Of a DNA stretch of 64,000 bases, positions 10,627 to 21,982 are shown piece after piece. The DNA comes from Nipponacmea schrenckii. Its lineage: Eukaryota; Mollusca; Gastropoda; Lottiidae. Both the position numbers and the translations under genes were made by a program. The notes below the pieces were generated by a model. The model had not been told where the DNA came from. It was given only the letters and a program-made list of their open reading frames with translations, and made no database searches. Where the stretch lies: contig CM060203.1 in the NCBI GenBank assembly GCA_030562195.1, forward strand, positions 3,920,208 through 3,984,207, given 5' to 3'. Numbering within the stretch: position 1 is the stretch's first letter; each line of letters begins with the position of its first letter.

Positions 10627-11874
10627 CAATTCAAGGGACCAAACTCTGTTATATAGTCGCCATTAACCAGTCTCTTCAAGTCTTCTAACGGATTTTTATC
10701 GCTCATCATCTAATCAAGTCTAATTGTCGCATTTTTTAATTAAATTTAATAGAGATTAACCCATTAGCACTCAATATATTTTGACATTGATCATTGAGTG
10801 ACATATTGTTTTGGCTTAAAGTAGAATAGGGGTTCAGGGGGAGGTAATTTTTAAATTCAGACTACTCATAAATTTCATAACTGTCTACAATAGGCCTGCC
10901 ATGAAGAATATGAATATAAGGCAGGTAATTCCTAGCTAGATTGTAATTAAGAAATTGGTACAAAATTCGTATTTACTGCATATGAAGAAACAGTACATAA
11001 CAGTAGAACATATCAAAACACACAGCCCAACATAATCATATTTTGTCTATTGCTTAGCTGGAGTTATGGAAATTTATAGAATTAGCCAAGCAGTAACTGA
11101 ATGAAATCAACACACACTTTAATATAAGCCCTTTTCATACACAAATGATAACATTTTATTAAAAATCAATTTGAATATTTACATTTCTCTTACAGATAAA
11201 ATATATACATTTATTTCACTTACAGATAAATTATTTACATTTATTTCACTTACAAATTAAAATAAACCACTTTTACATAAATAACTCATTATTTACACAG
11301 TGAAAAATATAAATATAAAGTTAAATAATGTTGCGTATAAATAACATCTTAATTTACACAGCAAATATTATAAAAGATAATTTTTCTTTACACAACCACT
11401 TGATAAACTCTGGACCTACAATTCTTAGAATAAGATGAATTTGTTGTTTTTTTACAGCAATTTTTTAGGTCAATGAAGCTAGATTTATAGTCCGAGTACG
11501 TTATTGACCAATCCGTGTGACTGAAAACTATTTAGTGTTTTAACTGAGTGTTAAATTGGCCAAAATGTGTAATAGGGTCAAATTGATATGATTTTTATTA
11601 ATTTATAACAATGGACCAAATTTATACTAGCTTCATTATTTTGTATGAATAGGAAAATATATATTTTTAATTTTTCTTATTGAAGTTTTGAATTTCTATT
11701 TGAATAAGTCAGTAGTGAGAAATATTAAGAAGCTCAACAGAAATATATCATTGCAAAATTTAATTTAGTAAGGCAATTTGATATTACACTCTTTTAATTA
11801 AATATCAATGTGTATGGTACAGAATAATGCCATTGAATAAGGAAAAGCAGAAACACTATAATATCAATTTGATA
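10627..11874. other. Intergenic between enkurin 5' end and calpain-7 3' end
   Basis: AT-rich sequence containing the enkurin 5' flank (with a 36-codon upstream frame from 10709 to 10599 on the minus strand) and the calpain-7 3' UTR. No gene recognised. Confidence 0.5.
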
Positions 11875-14800
11875 CTATTGTACATGAGATATAGTATAGG
11901 GGACGGAACTACTAATATCTAGGAAGAAATCTCCCACCTGACCAGGTTTAAATGTACAGGGCATTATATTATATACACCACCTGGTAGATTGTTTAACTG
12001 TAATACACAATATCCTGGTCTGAAATTATATAAATCAATCAAAATATGAAAGAAAAAAACATCTATATTTTACAAAGATAAAAATGTAGGTTCACAAGTC
12101 CGCTGTGACAGGGATCCTTTCGACCAACTGGTCCTTGTCCAAACCTGTTGGCATTAATCTTTCCCAGATTATCCGTACCCATTTACAGCTAGGTGGACTG
12201 GAATTATGAGTGAAGATGACTTATTCAACTAATTCAACTTTCATACTCTGGTTGTGATTAGTACTCGCTTCCAAAAATGTTCAATGTATCCATTTCAAGT
12301 TAATAATGTCATGACGTCATGACGTAAAGAGCCACCAATCTAACAGCATAGCTATAGAACCCCACAAAATATAGACAGACTGTTCTCATTCATCTATAAC
12401 AATTTATTGGGTGAAATGTTGAATGAAAACACTAAAATTCAAAGCGAATATCAAAGAGCTGATGGGCCTTGACTACATGTAATTCATTTGGTATTAATCT
12501 TTTGAGATTAACTGCATCACCAGGGTTAACCGGAATATTAAACAATTCTATATTTCTCTGTCTTTTATTGAACTCATAGAGAAATTCTCAAGAAATGTTA
12601 AGTATGACCTACCTGAAATCTCCAGAAGGTTTTTTCTTTATAGATCCTGGTGAATTAGGCACATTGTCTGCTACACAGATAGCCTCAATACCAACACTGT
12701 AGGATCTGAAATAGACATCATCATTCTGGTTTTACACTTAAACTCTTCCAAACCGCATCTTCTTTAAACCGGCATCTTCTATAAACTTACTTGTACGCTC
12801 TGAGTTTATCTAGTATTGAGTGCATATCTTAAGAACAGAAACTTACTTGTACGCTCTGAGTTTATCTAGTATTGAGGGTGTGTCTTAAGAACAGAAACTT
12901 ACTTGTACGCTCTGAGTTTATCTAGTATTGAGGGTGTGTCTTAAGAACAGAAACTTACTTGTACGCTCTGAGTTTATCTAGTATTGAGTGTGTCTTAAGA
13001 ACAGAAACTTACTTGTACGCTCTGAGTTTATCTAGTATTGAGGGTGTGTCTTAAGAACAGAAACTTACTTGTACGCTCTGAGTTTATCTAGTATTGAGTG
13101 TGTCTTAAGAACAGAAACTTACTTGTACGCTCTGAGTTTATCTAGTATTGAGGGTGTGTCTTAAGAACAGAAACTTACTTGTACGCTCTGAGTTTATCTA
13201 GTATTGAGGGTGTGTCTTAAGAACAGAAACTTACTTGTACGCTCTGAGTTTATCTAGTATTGAGTGTGTCTTAAGAACAGAAACTAACTTGTACGCTCTG
13301 AGTTTATCCAGTATTGAGGGTGTGTCTTAAGAACAGAAACTTACTTGTACGCTCTGAGTTTATCTAGTATTGAGGGTGTGTCTTAAGAACAGAAACTTAC
13401 TTGTACAGTTTGAGTTTATCTAGTATTGAGTGCGTATCTTAAGAACAGAAACTTACTTGTACGCTCTGAGTTTATCTAGTATTGAGTGCATATCTTAAGA
13501 ACAGAAACTTACTTGTACGCTCTGAGTTTATCTAGTATTGAGGGTGTCTTAAGAACAGAAACTTACTTGTACGGTTTGAGTTTATCTAGTATTGAGTGTG
13601 TCTTAAGAACAGAAACTTACTTGTACGCTCTGAGTTTATCTAGTATTGAGGGTGTGTCTTAAGAACAGAAACTTACTTGTATGCTCTGAGTTTATCTAGT
13701 ATTGAGTGTGTGTCTTAAGAACAGAAACTTACTTGTACGCTCTGAGTTTATCTAGTATTGAGTGTGTCTTAAGAACAGAAACTTACTTGTACGCTCTGAG
13801 TTTATCTAGTATTGAGTGCGTATCTTAAGAACAGAAACTTACTTGTACGCTCTGAGTTTATCTAGTATTAAGTGCATATCTTAAGAACAGAAACTTACTT
13901 GTACGCTCTGAGTTTATCTAGTATTGAGGGTGTGTCTTAAGAACAGAAACTTACTTGTACGGTTTGAGTTTATCTAGTATTGAGTGTGTCTTAAGAACAG
14001 AAACTTACTTGTACGCTCTGAGTTTATCTAGTATTGAGTGCGTATCTTAAGAACAGAAACTTACTTGTACGCTCTGAGTTTATCTAGTATTAGTGTTCTT
14101 AAGAACAGAAACTTACTTGTATGCTCTGAGTTTATCTAGTATTGAGTGTGTGTCTTAAGAACAGAAACTTACTTGTACGCTCTGAGTTTATCTAGTATTG
14201 AGTGCATATCTTAAGAACAGAAACTTACTTGTACGCTCTGAGTTTATCTAGTATTGAGTGTGTCTTAAGAACAGAAACTTACTTGTATGCTCTGAGTTCA
14301 ATGAGTATAGAGTTATCTGTTCTATTATTGTCTATCTTTATTTGGTATATTGGGTTGTTTTTGTGTGTATCTGGATAATTAGAACAACCCCCTGCAGTCT
14401 TAGCGCTCCACTTTCCATTGATCTACAACACAAACAGAAAATCAATTTTATTGTTAAGGCTGCTACGATAGGCAAATCAGTGCAGAGTGCATTTTAGCTT
14501 TTCTACATCAAGCTATGCCAAACAGCTTCAGGTTTAAACTTTCAAAGTTAAATCTCCTTTCCTGCATCAGATGGCTATTGAATAGGGGAAATGTCATACA
14601 ATGTTCAAAGTGGAACATTTTACCAGGACAGCATCATTAGCCTAAAAATAATATCAAAGAATACCAACATGCTTCTCAAACTGAGTTAGATAAGGATCAG
14701 TAAATTTGGTGAGTTTAAATTCAGCTGTAGAGTAAACTCGTAATGTGTATCTTATTGTATTGTTCTTCTCATACTGTGATATCACTAGGGTATAGAGTGA

Positions 14801-17800
14801 TGTCCCCTTGGGTTCAACTAATTTACATAAATAATGTGGACTGTTTATTTTAACTCCATCTTTATATGGTGATGGGTCATCTGAAATAAAATTTATATAA
14901 AAGAAAGTTGATCACATCCACATGCAACGTCATTACCCTACATAGAAGTGAGGAAATGTAAACAATAGACGCACAACAATATGATTACCAAAACAATATT
15001 TCCCCTCTCTCCTCTCTAACCAGTATGAAAATAAAGATTTCTATAATGAAACTTACAAGGATAAAAAACCTGATTGCCACCGGTTTTATAAACTAATACC
15101 GTAATAAATTCTTTATTGTCAGCAAAATCAGCCTGAAATATGATGCATGAAAACTGATCAAGGGCAGTAACTCAATACTACAAATTACTAAATCATAACT
15201 CCTTAGCTTTCAATGTAAAGTTTTATACTCCTTTATTTACCAAGATGCACTGACTATTTAAGGGATCATCTAATATTGATTCAGTTGGTTTTTCACAACC
15301 TTTTCTATTGTATTTGTATGTTTTTATGCACATCTTTAACATAAGTTGGAATAACTCAAAACTAACTTATCAAATCAATTACGTCTAACAATTGTAAAAA
15401 AAATGTAGTCTGTTGAATCTCTTGCTCAATTTGTTTTTGTTCTTTCAAGCATCTATTTTGTCTAGATTTTAAATTTATTATTTCTTTCAGATGGTGAAAA
15501 ATGTAACAGATTTGGAAGAAAAATGAAAAATATTTAAGGCGCTTTAATACTGCTGAATATTTTTGATAAAAGAAAGATAACTCTACCTTATCTGTTATAT
15601 GTCTAGTCAATAATATCCAGACAGCTGAAGACTCGGGTGATTTGATCTCAAGTCTGTATTGAGGATTGTCGCTGATATTGTATGAATCTTTTTTAGGCCC
15701 TGACTTGGCAGACCAGGTACTTGAAAAATAAACAAATGTAATAACTTCCAAATATGTATATGACCAGGTCCATGCCTCAACTATTGTAGCAAGATTTCTC
15801 TGATATTGAAAACGGCTACTTACTTATGCATACAGGTTGTGTGTAAAAACAGATCTGGATTCCAATTTATATAAAATACATCATAAAACCGACATATTGA
15901 TTCATAATCTATCCAAAATACACCTGTTTTGGGAAAAATTTAAATTGTTTTAGACATGAAAAGATATACAGTGACTGTATGACTGGTTATGAATTTAATA
16001 AAAAGTATAGATTGTACACCTTCAATCAATATTTATTATACCCACTCATTATGAAAATACAGAATTGACAAACAAATATATGAAATACATATTATTCCAT
16101 ATGTGGACTCTCTAAAGGGAATTCTGAGTTCACAAACATCCACTGTTGGCTATGTAGACATTTAATTAATTTAAGTCCTATTAGATAAATAACTTACCAT
16201 TGTCATAAAGTTGGGCAGATTTAGGGTCATAATTTAAAGCTTTTTGTAATTCTGGGGTCCAACTTGAATCATCATTTTCACTGTATCTTCCCTTCCAACG
16301 TAAATGGTTCCAAGGATTTTTCAACATAAATAACTTCTTGCCCTAGAACAAACAACAAGCAGGTCATGCTATTGCCAAAAACATACAAACTAACTCAAAT
16401 GTCGCAATAAATTAATAACATTAAATTCAGATATTTCAAAAAGAAACAATAAGCCTACCTTGATCTCTTGTATATCCAACATGGCGTATGCATGAGTCGG
16501 TACTAGACCAGCCCTCTCACCCTCTGCTTCTGATATTTCTCCAGTTGCCACGGAAACCAGACAATGTCCTTTATGGAATCTATCTAACAGACGTTTGAAT
16601 TCCTTCTCTTTGTCGAATTCTGGTGAATTTAGTCGAATGGCCACACGTTCGGGAATCCAACCTGTTAAAGCGTTTAGATCTATATTCTACAAATAAAAAT
16701 GTCTGACAATTAAAGACTGTTTTATTTCTGGGAATTCTTTTTTAATTATTCTACAAAATTTCATGGTCATCTATTGAATGAAACCTCTCAGCAACAGAGA
16801 ATAAATTTAGTTGTAGACCACAACTTCATGCAACCAGGTTACTTAAGAAACTAAATTTTAAGATGTCAAACCAGCTCAAAGATAAACTTACAGAATTTGA
16901 ACCAGGAAAATCATAACCTCCCATCACCTTCATGTAGGCCTTCTCTAATAGTGACACCCACAATTCATTTTTATTATTAGAAAAGGAACACAATAACTCT
17001 CCACGTTTTCCCATTGGTAAAAAATCATCTATCACTACCTAATATTTTATATAAAAAAATAACTATATTAATAAGAATACTGGGGTTTATCTCAGGATTT
17101 TGTATATGCATATGTAAATTTGTATATATTTGAAAAATGCCATAGGGCCTACTATTGTATAAAGTATAGTATAGTCAAACTATGGACAAGTGTGGAAAAA
17201 GTATGAACATGTACAAAGTGTGGACAAAGAATTGACATGTACAAAGTGTGGACAAAGTATTGACATGTACAAAGTGTGGACAAAGTATGGACATGTACAA
17301 AGTGTGGACAAAGTATTGACATGTACAAAGTGTGGACAAAGTATGGACATGTACAAAGTATGGACATGTACAAAGTGTGGACAAAGTATGGACATGTACA
17401 AAGTGTGGACAAAGTATGGACATGTACAAAGTGTGGACAAAGTATGGACATGTACAAAGTATGGACATGTACAAAGTGTGGACAAAGTATGGACATGTAC
17501 AAAGTGTGGACAAAGTATGGACATGTACAAAGTGTGGACAAAGTATGGACATGTACAAAGTGTGGACAAAGTATGGACATGTACAAAGTGTGGACAAAGT
17601 ATGGACATGTACAAAGTGTGGACAAAGTATGGACATGTACAAAGTGTGGACAAAGTATGTAAACTCACTAAACAAGAGAAAGGATTTACTCACTTTTCTA
17701 GGTACTCCATTAATATGTAATTTAACCATATATTTACCACATGGGTTATAAATTGGTTCTCCTTTTTTATTTTGAGGGTAAATTATGCTGAAATATAAAA

Positions 17801-20800
17801 CACAGTTTGTTTTGACTTCTATAAATTAAATTAGATTAACCATAGATAAAAAATAAAATAAGAAGACATAAAACAAAATGGTATTTGTGACAGGGATGTG
17901 GTTATCTGGTAAAATGTGTCAAGGATAATAGAAACAATAGCTGGATAGTCTACAAATGAAAAGTATAAATATCACTGAATTCCATAATCTGTTCCTATTC
18001 AAACTTACCTAGTTATTAACTTCTTTTTAAATCTGCGTTCATATTGAGCACTAATGGCTAGTGAAGCCACAAAACTACAGTCAGATACCACAGTCTGAAA
18101 TATAAATTAAAGTTTATTCTAAAACTCAAAAGTAGGCTCAATATAAAATATATCATATTTGTTATGTTGTTAGATGTTTCAACTCTCTGTCTGTTTCTTA
18201 TACCTTATAATGTTTAGTTATTACTTACGTTTTCAGCCTTTCTCTTTCACAGAATTCATATTTCTAATAATTTGATAATTTTAATAACTTGACATTCCAT
18301 TCAGAAGATTCCACATAGCTAATAATAATATTGCCTTTCTATTTCAAAATCTACCCTGATGTATATGAAAAATAGAAATGGTTTCTTACCAACCTGTTTA
18401 ATACTAAAACTTGAAACAGCAAAAATCATCCTTGGATCATCACAAAATTCATCTGGTCGAACCCAGCGTAAAAAATCGCGTTGTTGTTTGGGTGATAATG
18501 CAAGTTTACCATCTTTATCTCTATAACAAGATAATTAGAAAAATCAGACAATCTGTTTTGATTGCAAAGATGTCTTGAGAAATTTACCTTAGAAAAACTT
18601 CCTACACAAAACTTGGTTGTATTTGCTAAAACAATTTGGAAAAGTTTATCTCATTGCAAAGAAATCTGTAAAGTGTAAAACAAAGGAAGATTAACATAAT
18701 GATGTTGTGTATCAAATAGCTTATGAGCAAGGCACACAATACCATGGAATGTGTAATGAGGAAAATTTAGCACAGATAGCACCATTTGACTACCATGTTT
18801 CATTTTGACTGTTAGTTAAGTTATCTTAAACAAGCACCGCCTGTATATTAAGGGTTTCAGGATAATTTTCTCATGACTGACATGGCAAGCTGGGTTCTAA
18901 AATCCTACCCTCTACTAATGTCACAAAAAAGCACTCGATATCAAGTTAACAGTCAAGTGGATATCTCACTAAGCCATTCCACACTACTTCTGAAATACAA
19001 AATAACAAAATATATATACTTACGAGAAGGTGACTGGAAGAGCAAATCGATCTTTGGTATCAACATCCATAAAAGGCACATATTCTCTCCCATTTATAAA
19101 AGATGTATTTCTGAAATTAAATATCAAACCAAATAATGTTCTGTTGTGTTTTAATATTTATTTAGTGCTGGTTTGTTTTAGAAAAAAAGAAAGAAAAATT
19201 ATTAAGTTGCATTTCACCTTCCATATGAACTGTGTAGACAGGCACACAGGAAAATTTGGATAGCATAATAACTGGAAACTTAACAAATCTATTATTAAAT
19301 TCTTAGAGCTACAAAACCATAACAACCTCACCTTAAAACTGCTATTTCATCTTTAGTATAGCCACCACTACCTGTATTCTGGTGTTGAGGCTGGGAGGGA
19401 GATCGTGAGCGAGACATGGAAGGGTCATCCTCTGGGTCTAGGAACCCTAAAGGCCCTGGAATAACCCTTCGAGGGGTGGGGTTTATTTTTGTTGCTGCCA
19501 TAGTCGAGACTAGGTCCGTCTTCTTCAATTCTTCAGCCCTAGATTGAAATATAAAGACAAATTTATCCTCATACTGAACCAATTCTGTCTCGTACTGGCT
19601 GAACTTAGACTTAGAATATTAAAGTTGATTAACAACAGTCTGTTATAACTTCATCTCACCTATCTAATGCCTGTGTGGCCAACTCTGTCATCTTAGATTG
19701 TAGAGAGGAATCTGTGGTACCATTTTTCTGAAAAACAACATATGGATTGGATAATAACAAATGCATGTAGCTGTCCACAGAACGCTAAACCTCTGTATAG
19801 ATAAACACAGATATAATAGGAAACGTGTCAAAAACTATTCCCAGGAAATACATCTAACCACATAATGACTTCTTTTAGTGGCACTTAATAACTGAGTAAT
19901 AACTGGACACAATTGTATTGATAATACCTACTTCTTTTATTAGTTATTTAATAAAGTAATTGATCTAAATCCTCTACCCTCTAAAATTTTACACTTAGAT
20001 TCTAAGACAGAATTCAACAGACAATTTGTAGAATTCTACAAAAATAAAAACCCTCCCCCCCAGAAAAATAAAGTCTTACAATTTTGATAAACAATTCAAC
20101 AGCTTGTTTGTAAAGATCTATGGCTGTCTCTGTATTTCCAGCCTCATCTTCATCAAAACCTTGGTTCAACAAAAACTTGGCACGGTCCACATCTAACTGT
20201 TCATCTGATTTTAACAGAGCTGTGGGTTTAAGTCTGGCTTCTGACTGTGTACTCTGTACTAAAACAAAAGGAATTTATTCAAATGCATCAGTCTGAATCG
20301 TCCCGAAATTTGATCCTTTCAATCTGGAAAATTAAGTTCTTATTTGCTCAACTAACACAAAATATTAAAAAAACTCTAAACCAAAAACAAGAGAATTTAA
20401 TTCAATTCTAATCAAGATCAGACATCAAAACTTTTAAAAAAGTAACAATTTCTTTCAAAAATGACTTACCCATTTGTTTGAGTTGTTCAGCTCTAGAGGT
20501 ATATTCCTGTACTTTAACAAGAATATTTGGAATTTTAGACCCAGCTTGAGATGCTGAGAACAAGGCTTGTGCTGCCTCCTGAAATAGAACAAAGTAAGTA
20601 CCATAAGTACCATAAAGAGTTAGAAACTATACATGGTTTGATTCTGTTATCAATGTCAATGTTATAACTGGTTTATAACTATATAATACATACCACATAG
20701 TAAAAGAGAGCTGTCTCATAATTGCCAGCCGAATCACACTGAACAGCTAGAGAGGCCATTGATATCCCATCTTTCTCTAACTCAGTGACGTTCACCCCAT

Positions 20801-20828
20801 TGATCCCTGAATTTGGGTCACCACTCAT
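11875..20828 (-). CDS. CAPN7: Calpain-7
   Basis: 19 exons: 20828-20694, 20578-20470, 20258-20080, 19727-19660, 19538-19332, 19110-19024, 18520-18394, 18094-18009, 17787-17694, 17038-16892, 16686-16459, 16342-16198, 15923-15824, 15719-15587, 15132-15057, 14880-14669, 14422-14283, 12705-12613, 12019-11875. Together they make 2511 nt, 836 residues (human about 813), with no frame break. Exons 1-4 encode two N-terminal MIT-type helical repeats that in the family bind ESCRT-III. Exons 6-13 are the cysteine protease core: Cys310 in [12 protein letters not shown], His478 in [10 protein letters not shown], Asn498 in [12 protein letters not shown]. Exons 14-19 are the two C2-like beta-sandwich domains. 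Family role: endosomal protease acting on ESCRT-linked substrates and needed for EGFR degradation. The frame forces unusual GTTGGT donors after exons 7 and 16. Intron 9 contains a 28-bp minisatellite and intron 17 a 55-bp array that repeats the exon 17 donor. Confidence 0.95.
12085..12200 (-). repeat. Possible SINE-like fragment in calpain-7 last intron
   Basis: On the minus strand this reads CCACCTAGCTGTAAATGGGT followed by a GGATAATCTGGGAAAG phrase and a long non-coding tail. From memory this phrase recurs in invertebrate dispersed short repeats. No tRNA boxes were identified, so the class is uncertain. Confidence 0.3.
12784..14298 (-). repeat. Tandem array (about 28 x 55 bp) of an exon-intron junction
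   Basis: The unit on the plus strand includes CTTACTTGTACGCTCTGAG, then TTTATCTAGTATTGAG, a variable 2-10 bp of GTGTG or GCGTAT, and TCTTAAGAACAGAAA. In the gene's sense, each unit carries the last bases of calpain-7 exon 17 plus its donor (CAAGTAAGT). The outermost copy, at 14283, is the true donor. The other 27 lie downstream in intron 17. Units are 52-57 bp and most differ only by small indels and a few substitutions. Three copies (near 13680, 14121 and the true one) have GCATAC as in the exon; most have GCGTAC. Confidence 0.95.
17166..17660. repeat. 28-bp minisatellite in calpain-7 intron 9
   Basis: The 28-bp unit is made of TGTGGACAAAG (11) and TATGGACATGTACAAAG (17), with about 18 copies. 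Occasional units consist of the 17-bp part alone. As 28 is not a multiple of three and the unit contains no stop in several frames, long spurious frames run through it on both strands. Confidence 0.95.
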
Positions 20829-21982
20829 TATCTGTCATCCAATTCCTGTTGGTTATTAGATTTACCTGGTACAAAGTACCTATCTTCTTAGCTGAAATGA
20901 TCATGTAAACTGTTTAAAGAAGGATTGACAAACCTAGACACATACAACACACCTACATTATAATTATACTTTTCTTTTGTCAGTAATCAAACTTTAATGA
21001 TTATTTTCAGGTGAATGGGAATATAATCCATAGTTTAAAATAGTAGTTCCTACAGATGATCTAGCTATAACTGTAACTGTTACCCTACTAAATAATATGT
21101 TCTGGGGAAAACCCTTGACGGCCTTGAATCATTTTGAAATCAAACCCAGAGGACCATTATCAAAAGATCATTGTAAAAATGTATTTCAAGATGGATAGAC
21201 GATTACCTGATATTTTAATGGAATGTCAAACTATGTCAAACTTCCTTGCATAAATAATCGCCATAATATACCTTTCTTTCCTAAAATAATGACTAATTTT
21301 GTGTTTTTATTTCGCAAATTATTTACCCCGGAAGTAAGTATTTTTCTATTTCCCATTTTAGAGAGTTGTAGTCTCGATTTGCTAATATAGACATTTAAAC
21401 AGAATAAAATTACTGGATAACCAAAAGAGGGTGTAAATTATGGAAATGGACTGTTTAAAGGGATAGCCCAATCGGCACCCAACTATGCTAATGACTCACT
21501 GACTTATGCGATAGTTGTGTTTTTCTACAGGGGGCATCCGTAGTTGAATCAAGAAATCATCGCGATTAGAGATTATTATTAGATTAAATATCTTCGGCTT
21601 GATCTTGAATGTGTCGGCAAGTTCCAAGGCTATTGCCATTGGGTCGTTTCTCAGCTCTAAGCTTAGCTTATCGGCAAAGGACGTTAACTTCTATTTTCTA
21701 AGCTACTTGCCCTGTCGAATTTTTTTATTTAAAACCCGAAAAGACAACAGTCCAGTTATACTAGGGGCATATTAATTTAACCGTAAAAGACTATCAATGT
21801 GTTTTTTGAAGAATAAATCCTGACAAAAAATCTTGGCCAATTAATCCCCGACGTCTGTTAAATTTCTCAGGTCAAATGAGTCAAATATTACTCGATAAGA
21901 TAATGAAAAGAGATTGACATCACGCCTAAAAAATCTAGAGATTTAATTCTAGGACCAGTTCTAGTCAAGATCTCCAATTAAC
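20829..21982. other. Divergent intergenic region, calpain-7 / phospholipase
   Basis: About 1.15 kb between two divergent starts; presumably holds both promoters. A TTTAAAGGGATAGCCC phrase at about 21456-21471 resembles the ends of TTAA-flanked elements elsewhere in the window, but no partner end was found. Confidence 0.45.

Noticed and set aside
12784..14298. CRISPR-like array
   Set aside because: Repeats are contiguous 55-bp satellites without distinct spacers, in an animal gene intron.
17152..17751. Several 120-180 codon frames on both strands of the 28-bp array
   Set aside because: They arise because the 28-bp unit lacks stops in several frames; overlapping frames on both strands repeat the same period and no independent gene is supported.
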